This document shows positions 17,328-25,974 of a DNA stretch of 64,000 nucleotides, one piece after another. Each line of letters begins with the position of its first letter. Position 1 is the first letter of the stretch. The DNA is taken from assembly GCA_018830285.1 (NCBI GenBank), contig JAHJSB010000060.1:1-64000 (forward strand), given 5' to 3'. The position numbers and the translations under genes were made by a program. Below the pieces are notes generated by a model. That model saw only the letters and a list, made by a program, of their open reading frames with translations. It searched no databases and was not told the origin of the DNA. The DNA comes from Alphaproteobacteria bacterium (GTDB taxonomy: Bacteria; Pseudomonadota; Alphaproteobacteria; Caulobacterales; Hyphomonadaceae).

Positions 17328-17805
17328 CATTGCCTCCCATCGTGGACGGTGCGCGCGGTTTGGTGATGGCGAAGGCACCGGCGGCAGTGGCGATCACCTT
17401 GTCGCGCGTTTCGTGGAAAGCCCAGGCGCGGGTGAAGCAGATCGAGCGGGTAACATGATAGCACTCGGCCTCGCCGAGAATGTCGCGGCGCGGTTCGGCC
17501 GGGCGCATGTAATCGATGCGCAGGTCGAGCGTCGCGACATAGCGCAGGTGATCCATGGCCGAACCAGCCGCCGTGCCGCAAAGATTGTCGAGGAAGGCGG
17601 TCAGCACGCCGCCATGGATGACGCCCGTGTCGGGATCGCCCACCAAGCGCTCCTTCCAGGGCTGGACGCCCCAGACATGGCCCTTTTCCACTTTGGTCAT
17701 GCGGAAGCCGAGACGGCGTCCCCACGGGATGACTCCGGAGATCATGTCGAGGTTACCCTGCATCAATTCCAGCGGTGCCGGGGCTGACGTCGCGTCATCG
17801 CTCAT
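17317..17805 (-). CDS. PaaI-type hotdog thioesterase, first of a pair
   Basis: A 162-residue hotdog thioesterase with VIHGGVLTAFLDNLCG (catalytic-helix motif) and LRIDYMRPAEPRRDI. The ATG at 17805 follows GAGG with 7-nt spacing; an in-frame TTG 6 bp further out is less likely. The product is a paralogue of its downstream partner, with about the same motif spacing. It is divergent from the flavin monooxygenase (91 bp gap). The substrate is unknown; PaaI relatives clear hydroxylated aromatic or medium-chain acyl-CoAs. Confidence 0.82.
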   Translation of the reverse strand: MSDDATSAPAPLELMQGNLDMISGVIPWGRRLGFRMTKVEKGHVWGVQPWKERLVGDPDTGVIHGGVLTAFLDNLCGTAAGSAMDHLRYVATLDLRIDYMRPAEPRRDILGEAECYHVTRSICFTRAWAFHETRDKVIATAAGAFAITKPRAPSTMGGNDAE

Positions 17806-17896
17806 GTGCAAGCCTCTTTGTTTGACGTTCGATCCGCCCCGGATAACATCTGGTCAGGAACGTGGGAACAGTTCACGCAGCGGGAGGAGACGGCCT

Positions 17897-19228
17897 ATGG
17901 CATTTGATGGCAGCAGCAAACCGAAAACATGCATCATAGGGGCCGGGTGCTCGGGCTTCACCATGGCCAAGCGCCTGAAAGACAAGGGCCTGCCATACGA
18001 CTGTTTCGAGATGTCGGACGATATCGGCGGCAACTGGTATTACAAGAACCCGAACGGCACCTCGTCCTGTTACCAGAGCCTGCATATCGACACATCCAAA
18101 TGGCGGCTCGCCTTCGAGGACTTTCCCGTGCCCGAGGACTGGCCGGACTTCCCGCATCATGCCCAGCTGCTGCAATACTTCCACGATTATGTAGACCATT
18201 TCGGGCTGCGCGAGACGATCACGTTCAATACGGCGGTGACCGACTGCGAGCGGTTGCCGGACGGGCGCTGGAAGGTCACGCTGTCGACCGGCGAGAGCCG
18301 CGAATATGATGCAGTTGCGGTGGCAAACGGTCATCACTGGGATGCGCGGATGCCGACCTATCCCGGGCATTTCGATGGTTACCAGGTGCATTCCCACCAT
18401 TATCGCGACCCGTTCGAGCCATACGACTTCCGGGGCAAGAACGTGATGACTGTCGGCGCCGGCAATTCGGCGATGGATATCTCGTCGGAGCTATCGCAGC
18501 GGCCGATCGCAAACAAGCTGTTCATCTCGATGCGGCGGGGCGTCTGGGTTCTGCCGAAATACATGGATGGTACACCAGCCGACAAGGCAGCGCTGCCGCC
18601 ATGGCTGCCCGCCAAGCTGGGCCGCAAGCTGGCCCGGGCGAAGATCAAGAAGACGATCGGCATGATGGAGGATTACGGCCTGCCGAAACCCGACCACGAG
18701 CCGCTGGACGGGCACCCCTCGGTGTCGGGTGAGTTCCTGACGCGGGTCGGCTGCGGCGACATCCTGCCGAAGCCCGGCATCGAACGGCTGGACGGCGACA
18801 GTGTCGTGTTCACTGATGGCAGCCGCGAAAAGGTTCACGCGATTGTCTGGGCGACCGGATATAACGTGACCTTCCCGTTCCTGAAGCAAAAAGAGCTCAT
18901 GCCGCAGGAGAACACCTTCCCGCTGTACAAGCGCATGGTGAAGCCCGGGTTTGAAAACCTTTTCTTCCTCGGGCTGGCCCAACCACTGCCGACACTGGTT
19001 AACTTTGCCGAGCAGCAATCGAAACTGGTCGCTGCGGCATTGAACGGTGATTATGCGTTCCCGGATGCGGCCGAAATGGACCGGATCACCATGGCGGACG
19101 AGAAGGAACACCTTGGCCATTTCTATGATAGCCCGCGCCACCGCATGCAGGTGGACTTCGGTGTTTACGTCGCCGACTTGCTGAAAGAGTTAAAACGGGG
19201 CGCAAAACGCGCAGGTGTGGTTGCCTGA
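17897..19228 (+). CDS. Flavin-containing monooxygenase (FMO/Baeyer-Villiger type)
   Basis: A 443-residue FAD/NADPH enzyme expected to oxygenate a heteroatom or ketone. The N-terminal FAD Rossmann motif is GAGCSGF, followed by the EMSDDIGGNWYYKNPNG acid loop. The FMO fingerprint FxGxxxHxxxY is matched exactly by FDGYQVHSHHY (about residues 158-168), and the NADPH Rossmann motif is VGAGNSAMDIS. The open frame extends far upstream, but the ATG at 17897 has GGAGGAGA before it and gives the family N-terminus. The substrate is unknown; the flanking thioesterases hint at lipid or xenobiotic breakdown. Confidence 0.88.
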   Translation: MAFDGSSKPKTCIIGAGCSGFTMAKRLKDKGLPYDCFEMSDDIGGNWYYKNPNGTSSCYQSLHIDTSKWRLAFEDFPVPEDWPDFPHHAQLLQYFHDYVDHFGLRETITFNTAVTDCERLPDGRWKVTLSTGESREYDAVAVANGHHWDARMPTYPGHFDGYQVHSHHYRDPFEPYDFRGKNVMTVGAGNSAMDISSELSQRPIANKLFISMRRGVWVLPKYMDGTPADKAALPPWLPAKLGRKLARAKIKKTIGMMEDYGLPKPDHEPLDGHPSVSGEFLTRVGCGDILPKPGIERLDGDSVVFTDGSREKVHAIVWATGYNVTFPFLKQKELMPQENTFPLYKRMVKPGFENLFFLGLAQPLPTLVNFAEQQSKLVAAALNGDYAFPDAAEMDRITMADEKEHLGHFYDSPRHRMQVDFGVYVADLLKELKRGAKRAGVVA

Positions 19229-19246
19229 CATTAAGACAAGCGTGGT

Positions 19247-19945
19247 ATGATCTGGTCAATGTTCCGCCTGATTCCAGCCATCCTGCTGCTCCTGGCAGCT
19301 GCCGCGTGTGCCTCCGCGCCGCCGACTATACCGGCGGCCTCCCGGGTGGTCGTCGATTACGGCCCGCCGGGCGATCCGCATAATCCGGAGCAGGGCCCGT
19401 ACCAGCCCAACCAGTACCTGCAGGTCTGCAGCGGCATGGCGGTGAGCAATTCGCCGCCCTTTTATCCGGGTGGCTGGGTGCAGGATTTCAAGCCGGTGAT
19501 CGATGTGAATGGTGTGGTGCTTGTGACGGTACCAACCAATGATGCCTGCCTGTCATCGGGTTTTGGTGTCCGCGGCGGGCGGATTCATGAGGGGGTCGAC
19601 CTGACACGGCGCCCGTCCGGGCCGGTCTATGCCGCCGCGCCGGGCCGTATCATCGAGGCTCGCCATTCAACGGGCTATGGCTGGCAGGTGCTGATCGACC
19701 ATGGGCGCGGCGTGTATACGCGCTATGCCCACCTTGCCTATTTCGAGCCGAATGTCGCCGTCGGACGGGAAATCGGCTTTGGCCAGCCGGTCGGCATGAT
19801 GGGCGATTCCGGCAATGCGACCGCGATCCACCTGCACTATGAGATCCTGACCGGGAATTATCACAATCCCAGAGGCTCGAAGGGATTGGACGTGCGCGAC
19901 CCGTTCAGTTTTCCGGCCTATGAGCTCATGCTAGCGGGTTCCTGA
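19247..19945 (+). CDS. M23 (LytM-type) metallopeptidase lipoprotein
   Basis: A 232-residue cell-wall endopeptidase candidate. The N-terminus is a probable lipoprotein signal (LLLLAAAACAS; a second ATG at 19259 would also serve). The LytM domain (about 100-225) has the zinc ligands in RIHEGVDL (HxxxD) and IHLHYE (HxH), plus TRYAHLAYF, so the site looks intact and active rather than a degenerate NlpD/EnvC activator. It starts 18 bp after the monooxygenase on the same strand; no shared function is apparent. Confidence 0.85.
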   Translation: MIWSMFRLIPAILLLLAAAACASAPPTIPAASRVVVDYGPPGDPHNPEQGPYQPNQYLQVCSGMAVSNSPPFYPGGWVQDFKPVIDVNGVVLVTVPTNDACLSSGFGVRGGRIHEGVDLTRRPSGPVYAAAPGRIIEARHSTGYGWQVLIDHGRGVYTRYAHLAYFEPNVAVGREIGFGQPVGMMGDSGNATAIHLHYEILTGNYHNPRGSKGLDVRDPFSFPAYELMLAGS

Positions 19946-20048
19946 ACAGGGTTGACGGGAGGGAGTGACCTCCCCGTGTTGCGCCGTAGGCGCCTCGATC
20001 GCGGACTGAGTAAGCCGTCTGGCCATTTCACGCCGCGCGTGTAAAAAG

Positions 20049-20078
20049 TTGACGCATGGTGACGGTCTGGCGCATTAT
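20049..20078 (+). promoter_or_regulatory. Possible sigma-70 promoter for the TetR gene
   Basis: TTGACG (20049-20054) and CATTAT (20073-20078) separated by 18 bp, 45 bp before the ATG at 20123, in an otherwise GC-rich gap of about 180 bp. The same gap also has a GGGAGG-GAGTGA-CCTCCC hairpin near 19960 that may end the peptidase transcript. Both are weak calls. Confidence 0.35.
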
Positions 20079-20122
20079 CGCTCACTTCGGCCGCTTCGAG
20101 CCGGCCCAATCAAGGAATCTCG

Positions 20123-20749
20123 ATGCCTTCTGCAACTGACACACTTGCCTCTGGCAAACGCGCCAAATCCAAGGCGGCCAACCGCCGCGCCATTCTCGAG
20201 GCGGGTCGGCGCGTCTTCGCGCGGATCGGCTTTGATGCCACGACCGTGCGCGACATTATCCGCGAGACGGAGTTGGCCGCAGGCACGTTCTACAATTACT
20301 TCAAGTGCAAGGAAGACGTGTTCGAGGCGATTGCCGAGGATTCCACGTACCGATTCCGGACGCGCCTGAGCGATGTGCGGGCGCGGGCGACGACGTTCGA
20401 GGACTATATCCATCAAGCCTATCACGCCTATTTCAGTTTCATCGCCGCCGAGAATGCCGAGGCCATCAAGGGCGGGGCGCCGCACCTCGCGCTGATCGGT
20501 GTGCGCGTGGATACGCCGGAAATGCTGGCGATTGCCAGTGAAATCCGGTCAGATCTCGACCACGTTCTCAAGGCGGCCGGGGCGCCGGTGATCGATATCG
20601 ACTATCTGACAGCCGCAGCGATCGGCATCGCGCGGGAAATGGGCGACCACATGCTGCAGCGCCGCCCGGTGAATGCGGATGCGGCGACAGAGTTCGCCTC
20701 GGCCCTGTTATTGGCTGGCGTGCGCGAGATCGCCGCTAAGGCTGTTTGA
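20123..20749 (+). CDS. TetR/AcrR family transcriptional regulator
   Basis: A 208-residue repressor with an N-terminal helix-turn-helix (NRRAILEAGRRVFARIGFDATTVRDIIRETELAAGTFYNYFKCKEDVFEAI, shown by its key GF-A-TT-V--I and GT-YNYF pattern) and a variable C-terminal ligand domain. The esterase and quinone oxidoreductase genes follow on the same strand after 69 bp, so they are its likely targets. A short inverted repeat in that gap is a possible operator. The ligand is unknown. Confidence 0.88.
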   Translation: MPSATDTLASGKRAKSKAANRRAILEAGRRVFARIGFDATTVRDIIRETELAAGTFYNYFKCKEDVFEAIAEDSTYRFRTRLSDVRARATTFEDYIHQAYHAYFSFIAAENAEAIKGGAPHLALIGVRVDTPEMLAIASEIRSDLDHVLKAAGAPVIDIDYLTAAAIGIAREMGDHMLQRRPVNADAATEFASALLLAGVREIAAKAV

Positions 20750-20782
20750 GGAAGCGCTTGGCGGACCTCGGGGAAGGGGGCT

Positions 20783-20806
20783 AAACTGTCCTGCAAAGGG
20801 CAGTTT
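20783..20806. promoter_or_regulatory. Inverted repeat AAACTG...CAGTTT before the esterase gene
   Basis: Arms AAACTG (20783-20788) and CAGTTT (20801-20806) lie in the gap between the TetR gene and the esterase gene, 13 bp before the latter. It could be the TetR operator or an mRNA hairpin. The arms are short and the spacing long, so confidence is low. Confidence 0.3.
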
Positions 20807-20818
20807 GGGAGCCGGGCG

Positions 20819-21853
20819 ATGAGTCTACAGCAGATAATCACGAAACTGATATTCAAACTGCCGGGCGGATTGCTCGTACGCATGGCAGGCGGCAAGCCGC
20901 TCGAGATCAATGGCCGGGTGCTGGAGCCGCAATTGCAGATGGTGGCCTGGAATGGCCGCAATGCGCCGCCTCTGTCATCGCTGCCGGCCGAAGTGGTGCA
21001 GGCGGCGACGCGTGAACAGCTTGCGATGCTGGCGGCCGCGCCGGAGCCGGGCGTCATCATCGAGGATTCCACGATCCCGGGCCCCGACAAGAACGAGATC
21101 CCCGTGCGGATCTACCTGCCCGACGAACAGGACGCAGCGCATCCGATGATGGTCTATTACCATATGGGCGGCGGTGTTATCGGCGATCTCGATACATGCA
21201 ATGCGTTCTGTTCGATGATTGCGACGATTGCCAAATGCCCGGTCCTGTCGGTCGATTATCGCCTGGCGCCGCCGCACAAGTTCCCGGCCGGAATTGACGA
21301 TGCGATCGCCGCCTATGAATGGGCGCTGCGCAATGCGGCCAGGTATGGCGCGCCAGCGGGCGTGGCAGCCGTTGGCGGCGACAGCATGGGTGGAAATTTC
21401 GCGGCCATCGTCTCGCAGGAGATGAAACGCGAGGACAAACCAATCCCGGCGCTGCAATTGCTGATCTATCCGGCTGTGGACCTGGTCGAGGAATTTCCGT
21501 CGCGCACCGCCTTTGGCGACACGTTCTCGCTGTCGACCGACACGATGAACTGGTTCATGGACCAATACCTGCCGGAGGGACATGATCGGAGCGACCCGCT
21601 GCTGTCGCCTGGCCAGAGCGGCGACCTGTCGGGCCTGCCCCCGGCAATCGTGATCACGGCGGGACATGATCCGCTGGTCGACGAGGGCGACGACTACGCG
21701 CTGCGGCTGGGGCGGGACGGCGTTTATGTGAAGCACAAGCGTTATGATACCCTGTCCCATGCCTTCACCGCCTTTACCGACTTCTCGCCGGGCTCGCGCC
21801 GGGCCTGTCTCCAGATCGCGGGCATGGTGCGCGACATGTATGGCCGGCTATGA
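20819..21853 (+). CDS. Alpha/beta hydrolase, hormone-sensitive-lipase family
   Basis: A 344-residue esterase/lipase. YYHMGGG (residues 114-119) is the oxyanion-hole motif HGGG with Met in second place, GGDSMGG holds the nucleophile Ser189, and ITAGHDPLVDEGD and TLSHAFTAF supply the acid and base. No signal peptide, so cytoplasmic. Its stop overlaps the next start as ATGA, so it is co-translated with the oxidoreductase, probably under the upstream TetR regulator. The substrate is unknown; short-chain acyl esters are typical. Confidence 0.87.
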   Translation: MSLQQIITKLIFKLPGGLLVRMAGGKPLEINGRVLEPQLQMVAWNGRNAPPLSSLPAEVVQAATREQLAMLAAAPEPGVIIEDSTIPGPDKNEIPVRIYLPDEQDAAHPMMVYYHMGGGVIGDLDTCNAFCSMIATIAKCPVLSVDYRLAPPHKFPAGIDDAIAAYEWALRNAARYGAPAGVAAVGGDSMGGNFAAIVSQEMKREDKPIPALQLLIYPAVDLVEEFPSRTAFGDTFSLSTDTMNWFMDQYLPEGHDRSDPLLSPGQSGDLSGLPPAIVITAGHDPLVDEGDDYALRLGRDGVYVKHKRYDTLSHAFTAFTDFSPGSRRACLQIAGMVRDMYGRL

Positions 21854-22827
21854 GGGCGCTTGTCTGCCATACGATCACGGATGATTTTTCCGGCACCGAG
21901 ATTCGAGACGTGCCGATGCCCAAGCCGGGCCCCGGCGAAGTGCTGGTGCGGGTCAAGGCGGCCAGCGTCAACTTTCCGGACCTGTTGCTGACGCAGGGCA
22001 AGTACCAGCTGAAACTGGAGCCGCCTTTCACGCCGGGCATGGATTTTTCCGGGATCATCGACACGCTGGGCGAAGGCGTGAAGGGTCCGTTGCGCGAAGG
22101 CACGGACGTGGCTGGCGGGGTGCGGTCCGGTGCGTTTGCCGAATACATCGTGGTGTCCGTGTCCTCGCTCCAGAAGAAACCGCCTGCGATGAGCTTTGCC
22201 GAGGCAGCATCCTATTCGGCGGCCTATCTCACGGCCTATGTCGCGCTGGTGCGCCGGGCCAATTTGCAGCCGGGCGAGACGCTGCTGGTGCATGGCGCGA
22301 GTGGCGGGGTTGGCCTGGCGGCGGTGGATGTCGGCAAGCTGCTGGGCGCGACGGTGATCGCGACGGGGGCATCGGACGACAAGCTCGACAAGGTGATCGC
22401 GCATGGCGCCGACTATGCGATCAACGTGACACAGGGCTTTCGCGACAAGGTGAAGACGCTGACCAAGGGACGCGGTGCGGACGTCATTTTCGATCCGGTC
22501 GGTGGCGACGTGTTCGATGAGAGCGTGCGTTGCATAGCATTTGACGGGCGGTTGCTGGTGATCGGGTTTACATCCGGGCGGATCGCGACGGTCTCCACCA
22601 ATATGCCCCTGATCAAGGGTTTCTCCGTGGTCGGCGTGCGAGCCGGCGAGTATGGCCGCCAGTTTCCCGACAAGGGCCGCGAGAATGTCGAGACGATCTG
22701 GAACTGGGCGCGCCAGGGCAAGGTGCATCCGCGCGTGCACGCGGAATTCCCGCTGGAGCAGGCGATGGATGCCTTCGCCATGCTATGGGACCGCAAGGTG
22801 GTCGGCAAGGTCGTGGTGACGCCCTAG
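21850..22827 (+). CDS. Zinc-independent MDR oxidoreductase (quinone oxidoreductase-like)
   Basis: A 325-residue medium-chain dehydrogenase/reductase of the NADPH:quinone oxidoreductase or enoyl reductase branch. It has the catalytic-domain start IRDVPMPKPGPGEVLVRV and VNFPDLLLTQGKY, the MDR Rossmann loop HGASGGVGLAAVDVGK, and no structural or catalytic zinc cysteines. It is translationally coupled to the esterase (4-bp overlap) and convergent with the EamA gene, again with a 4-bp overlap. Confidence 0.87.
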   Translation: MRALVCHTITDDFSGTEIRDVPMPKPGPGEVLVRVKAASVNFPDLLLTQGKYQLKLEPPFTPGMDFSGIIDTLGEGVKGPLREGTDVAGGVRSGAFAEYIVVSVSSLQKKPPAMSFAEAASYSAAYLTAYVALVRRANLQPGETLLVHGASGGVGLAAVDVGKLLGATVIATGASDDKLDKVIAHGADYAINVTQGFRDKVKTLTKGRGADVIFDPVGGDVFDESVRCIAFDGRLLVIGFTSGRIATVSTNMPLIKGFSVVGVRAGEYGRQFPDKGRENVETIWNWARQGKVHPRVHAEFPLEQAMDAFAMLWDRKVVGKVVVTP

Positions 22828-23720
22828 CGGGCAAATAGCACCAATCCGAGAATACCGACGGAGACGAGCACTACGCCGATGATCTCTCGCGCGGCGACGC
22901 GTTCCTTGAAGAACAGGATCGACGCGCCGATCATGAAAACGACCTCGATCTGGCCGAGGGCGCGGACATGGGCGGCGTTCTGCAGGGTGAAGGCAGTAAA
23001 CCAGGCGAGTGAACCGAGCATGCCGACAAGGCCGACCCAGGCGGCGCTGCGCCAGCTGCGCAACAGGCGGCCGGCTTCGCCCGGTTCGCGCAGCCTGAGA
23101 TAAGACAGCACGGCCAGCGCCTGGAAGGCGGTGACGAAGGCGAGCGTGGTGGCGGCACGCAGGAACACGTCGCCGTCTGCCAGTGACAGGGACGCGCCGC
23201 GATAAGCGACGGCGGACAGTCCGAACAGGCCGCCGGATGCGATGCCAATGAGGGCCTTTCGATCAAGGAAGCTGCGGCGCGCGGCCGGGTCTGCAGGAAT
23301 CGAGATCAGGATCACGCCGAGAAGGCTGACCAGGATGGCGATGGCCACGGGCAGGGAGAGCCGGTCGCCTAGAAGGACAATGCCAAACAGGGCCGTCTGG
23401 ACAGGCTCGGTCTTGGTGAAGGCCGTGGCGACGGTGAAGTTGCGATGCGAGAACAGGTGAATCAGCAGGCCGGTCGCCAGGATCTGAGCGAGACCGCCAA
23501 GAATGCCGCCGGTGACGAAGGTCAGGTTGAGCGGCGGCGCGCTCTGCCCTGTACTGGCGAGCAGGACGGCGAGCACGAGACAGGCCAGAGGCGCGGCGAA
23601 CACGAAGCGTGCTGCCGTGGCGCCCCATGTGCTGAGTGTATCCTTCAGCCGCTTCTGCAGCGCAGAGCGCAGGTTCTGCAGGAAAGCGGCGGCAATCGTG
23701 ATGGGTATCCAGAGTTCCAT
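22824..23720 (-). CDS. EamA-family (DMT superfamily) transporter
   Basis: A 298-residue inner-membrane protein with ten predicted membrane segments arranged as two EamA repeats. The first begins MELWIPITIAAAFLQNLRSALQ, and the second runs to the C-terminus (KERVAAREIIGVVLVSVGILGLVLFAR). Exporters of this family move amino acids or other small metabolites; specificity cannot be read. Monocistronic; the MliC-like gene upstream on the same strand is 42 bp away. Confidence 0.85.
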   Translation of the reverse strand: MELWIPITIAAAFLQNLRSALQKRLKDTLSTWGATAARFVFAAPLACLVLAVLLASTGQSAPPLNLTFVTGGILGGLAQILATGLLIHLFSHRNFTVATAFTKTEPVQTALFGIVLLGDRLSLPVAIAILVSLLGVILISIPADPAARRSFLDRKALIGIASGGLFGLSAVAYRGASLSLADGDVFLRAATTLAFVTAFQALAVLSYLRLREPGEAGRLLRSWRSAAWVGLVGMLGSLAWFTAFTLQNAAHVRALGQIEVVFMIGASILFFKERVAAREIIGVVLVSVGILGLVLFAR

Positions 23721-23762
23721 CGGGCGCTTGGACAGCAGCCGGATGGGTTTGTCAAAGGCGGC

Positions 23763-24140
23763 CTAGCGCACCCGCGTGCATTGCGGGAAGGTGGTCGTGC
23801 CCTGTTGCAGAACGGCGTAACGGCCCTGGTCCCAGAACACGACGCGCGTCGGGCCGATGCCGGACTGGTAGCGCATGCCCTTGTCGGCATCGACCTGCTG
23901 CAACTGGTGCACTTCGCCGTTGAACATGACCGTGGCAGTCGTACCCACAACGCTGGCTTCGATCTGAAGCGCGCCGCATTCGTAATAGGGCGAGATCACG
24001 TTGGCGCTGTAGGGGGCGGCATAGGCCGGGTCATTGGCCATGCGCAGGTCGCCCTGCTGGCTGGTCGCCGGCGGCGTGACCGCACAGGCGGCTGCGGACG
24101 CTGCGAGGGCGAGGAGGGCGAAGGGGCGGATGAGTGTCAT
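23763..24140 (-). CDS. MliC-like (lysozyme inhibitor domain) lipoprotein
   Basis: A 125-residue protein starting MTLIRPFALLALAAS with a lipobox around SAAACAV; the ATG at 24140 is preferred over the longer frame because it opens the signal peptide. The mature part has the MliC pattern: an early Cys in YYECGALQIEASV, a VMFNGEVHQLQ strand, a GMRYQSG turn, a FWDQGRYAVLQQ strand and a closing Cys in FPQC. MliC/PliC proteins block c-type lysozymes in the periplasm. The similarity is by pattern, so function is tentative. Confidence 0.6.
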   Translation of the reverse strand: MTLIRPFALLALAASAAACAVTPPATSQQGDLRMANDPAYAAPYSANVISPYYECGALQIEASVVGTTATVMFNGEVHQLQQVDADKGMRYQSGIGPTRVVFWDQGRYAVLQQGTTTFPQCTRVR

Positions 24141-24156
24141 GGCGGTGTCTCCGGGA

Positions 24157-24186
24157 GGTCTCATTGCTGGAACAAGCAATGAGACC
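24157..24186. repeat. Perfect 12-bp inverted repeat before the MliC-like gene
   Basis: GGTCTCATTGCT (24157-24168) and AGCAATGAGACC (24175-24186) with a 6-nt loop. It lies 17 bp upstream of the MliC-like start and 30 bp beyond the stop of the SDR gene on the same strand. It has no T-tract. It could act as an operator, an attenuating hairpin, or a terminator for the SDR transcript. Confidence 0.7.
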
Positions 24187-24215
24187 CGGAAACGTTCCGC
24201 CCGAATCGCGGTCGC

Positions 24216-25118
24216 CTAGACCGTACGCTGGGCCTTGTCGGCATTATTGGTGGCGGTAATGGCGTCCTTGGCGGCCTGCCACTGGTCGTCGCCCCAGGCG
24301 GCGAGCTGGGAGAAGTTGCCGCCGGACGCGTTGTACATGGCGCCGTCAATGGCAATGGTCTGCCCGTTGATGTATTCGGCACCCGGGCCCATCAGCAGGA
24401 CGGCCAGATTGACCAGTTCATGCATTTCGCCGACGCGGCCCATCGGGTTGGCCGTGCCGCTGTCCATGCGCTTGGCGCCGTCGGCATCGGGCGCGAGACG
24501 TTTCGACATGCCCTCGGTGGGGAAGGGGCCGGGCGCGATGGCGTTGAAGCGCAGGCCATAACGCGCCCATTCGACGGCGAGGCTTTGCGTCATCGTGTTG
24601 ACGGCGGCCTTGGACATGGCCGAGGGCACGACGAAGGGGCCGCCGTTCCAGACCCATGTGGTCAGGATCGAGATGACATTGCCGCGCGTGCCGCCCTTGA
24701 TCCAGCGTGTGCCGATATCGTGCGTCATGTAGAACGTGCCGCGAAAGACGATATTGGCGATGGCGTCGAAGCCGCGGATCGAGAGGTCTTCGGTGCGCGA
24801 GATGAAATTGCCGGCGGCATTGTTGACGAGGCCGGTGAGGGGGCCGTGCTTGGCCCAGATTTCGTCATTCATGTCGGTGATGGCTTCGGCGACGCGGATG
24901 TCGCAGGCATGGGGCACGACCTTGCCGCCATGCTTTTCCATCAGTTCTTTTGCGGTCTCCTCGCAGACGCCGCCGCGCCGGCCGCAGATGTGGACCTCGG
25001 CACCGAGCTTCAGGAAGCCTTCGGCCATTTCCTTGCCGAGTCCGGTGCCGCCGCCGGTGACGAGGATGCGTTCATCCTTCATCAGGCCATCGCGAAACAT
25101 CAGTTTTGACGTGTCCAT
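24216..25118 (-). CDS. SDR oxidoreductase, 2,4-dienoyl-CoA reductase type
   Basis: A 300-residue short-chain dehydrogenase. It has the NADPH motif TGGGTGLGKEMAEGF, the HICGRRGG turn typical of dienoyl-CoA reductases, NNAAGNFISR and LAVEWARYGLRFNAIAPGP. The usual YxxxK is SAMSK here, i.e. the Tyr is replaced; loss of this Tyr with retained Lys is a known trait of the DECR branch, which supports that assignment. The start at 25118 removes a long unsupported N-terminal extension of the open frame. Likely role: breakdown of unsaturated fatty acids. Confidence 0.82.
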   Translation of the reverse strand: MDTSKLMFRDGLMKDERILVTGGGTGLGKEMAEGFLKLGAEVHICGRRGGVCEETAKELMEKHGGKVVPHACDIRVAEAITDMNDEIWAKHGPLTGLVNNAAGNFISRTEDLSIRGFDAIANIVFRGTFYMTHDIGTRWIKGGTRGNVISILTTWVWNGGPFVVPSAMSKAAVNTMTQSLAVEWARYGLRFNAIAPGPFPTEGMSKRLAPDADGAKRMDSGTANPMGRVGEMHELVNLAVLLMGPGAEYINGQTIAIDGAMYNASGGNFSQLAAWGDDQWQAAKDAITATNNADKAQRTV

Positions 25119-25180
25119 CGGTATTCTCCCTCTATGTTTTCTGGTAGTGATTATAGCTCGCTTGAAGCCGGAGACATCCC

Positions 25181-25597
25181 ATGAAACCTGTCCTTTTTGC
25201 CTTTGTCGCGCTTGCCCTCGCGGCAGGAAGTGCTGCTGCCGATCCGCTTGCCGTGTTCGGCACGTTCGCGACCGAGGAAGAGAACTCCCATGTCGAGATT
25301 GCCGATTGCGGCGACGGCACGCCTTGCGGCACGATTGTCTGGATCGATCCGGCCAGCGTGACCGATGGCAAGACGCCCGAAACGGCGACAGATGCCGACG
25401 GCAAGAAGATTCTCGGCCTGACCATGCTGGAAGGCTTCCGGCAGACCGCCAAGGGCTGGACCGGCGGAACGATCTACAATCCGAAAGAAGGCAAGACCTA
25501 TGGGTCGCGCATCCAGCGGCTGGACGATGGCGTGCTGGAAGTGAAGGGTTGTATCGGCCCGCTCTGCAAGACACAGAACTGGAAACCGGTGGGCTAG
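25181..25597 (+). CDS. Secreted DUF2147 protein
   Basis: A 138-residue exported protein with a clean signal peptide (ALALAAGSAAA-DPL). The mature domain has the DUF2147 hallmarks: an early GTFATEEENSHVEIADCG, CGTIVWIDP, TMLEGFRQTAKGWTGGTIYNPKEGKTY and a C-terminal LEVKGCIGPLCKTQNWKPVG with paired Cys. Function of the family is not established; it is often an envelope or stress-associated protein. Divergent from the SDR gene by 62 bp. Confidence 0.85.
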   Translation: MKPVLFAFVALALAAGSAAADPLAVFGTFATEEENSHVEIADCGDGTPCGTIVWIDPASVTDGKTPETATDADGKKILGLTMLEGFRQTAKGWTGGTIYNPKEGKTYGSRIQRLDDGVLEVKGCIGPLCKTQNWKPVG

Positions 25598-25602
25598 CGC
25601 CG

Positions 25603-25974
25603 CTACTTCCGGAACGGCAGGCTGACCAGCCGCCAGAGGACCCAGACGGGCAGGACGATTGTGGCGCCCGCCAGTGCGGGTTTCCAGAAATTGCGGATGG
25701 CCCATCCGGCCGCCGCCAGTGTCTGGCGCGCAATCGATGCAATGGCTTCGGGTATGTTCACATCCGGAGAGGCCGGGTTGAAGTTGGATGCCAGCACGAC
25801 AAAACCGACAAGGATGCACAGTCCGAGCAGCTTGGCGACGCCCCAGGGGCCGATGCCGAACAGGCGCAGCAGCACCGAGCGGGGCGGCGGCTTTTCGGCT
25901 TTGGCCTTGACCTGGGGCACGGGCCCGGGCGGCGGCGCAAGCGGCTCTACAACGGGTGGTTCGTTCTCACTCAT
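25603..25974 (-). CDS. Small membrane protein with Pro-rich N-terminus
   Basis: A 123-residue protein: a Pro-rich cytoplasmic tail (residues 1-30), then two hydrophobic segments (WGVAKLLGLCILVGFVVLAS and PALAGATIVLPVWVLWRLVS). It may belong to DUF6460, but I am not certain. Its start overlaps the MscS gene upstream on the same strand by 8 bp, which implies co-expression with that channel. Confidence 0.65.
   Translation of the reverse strand: MSENEPPVVEPLAPPPGPVPQVKAKAEKPPPRSVLLRLFGIGPWGVAKLLGLCILVGFVVLASNFNPASPDVNIPEAIASIARQTLAAAGWAIRNFWKPALAGATIVLPVWVLWRLVSLPFRK

Noticed and set aside
24216-25742. 508-residue version of the SDR protein
   Set aside because: The first 208 residues are Arg/Ser-rich and antisense to the DUF2147 gene; the SDR fold begins at 25118.
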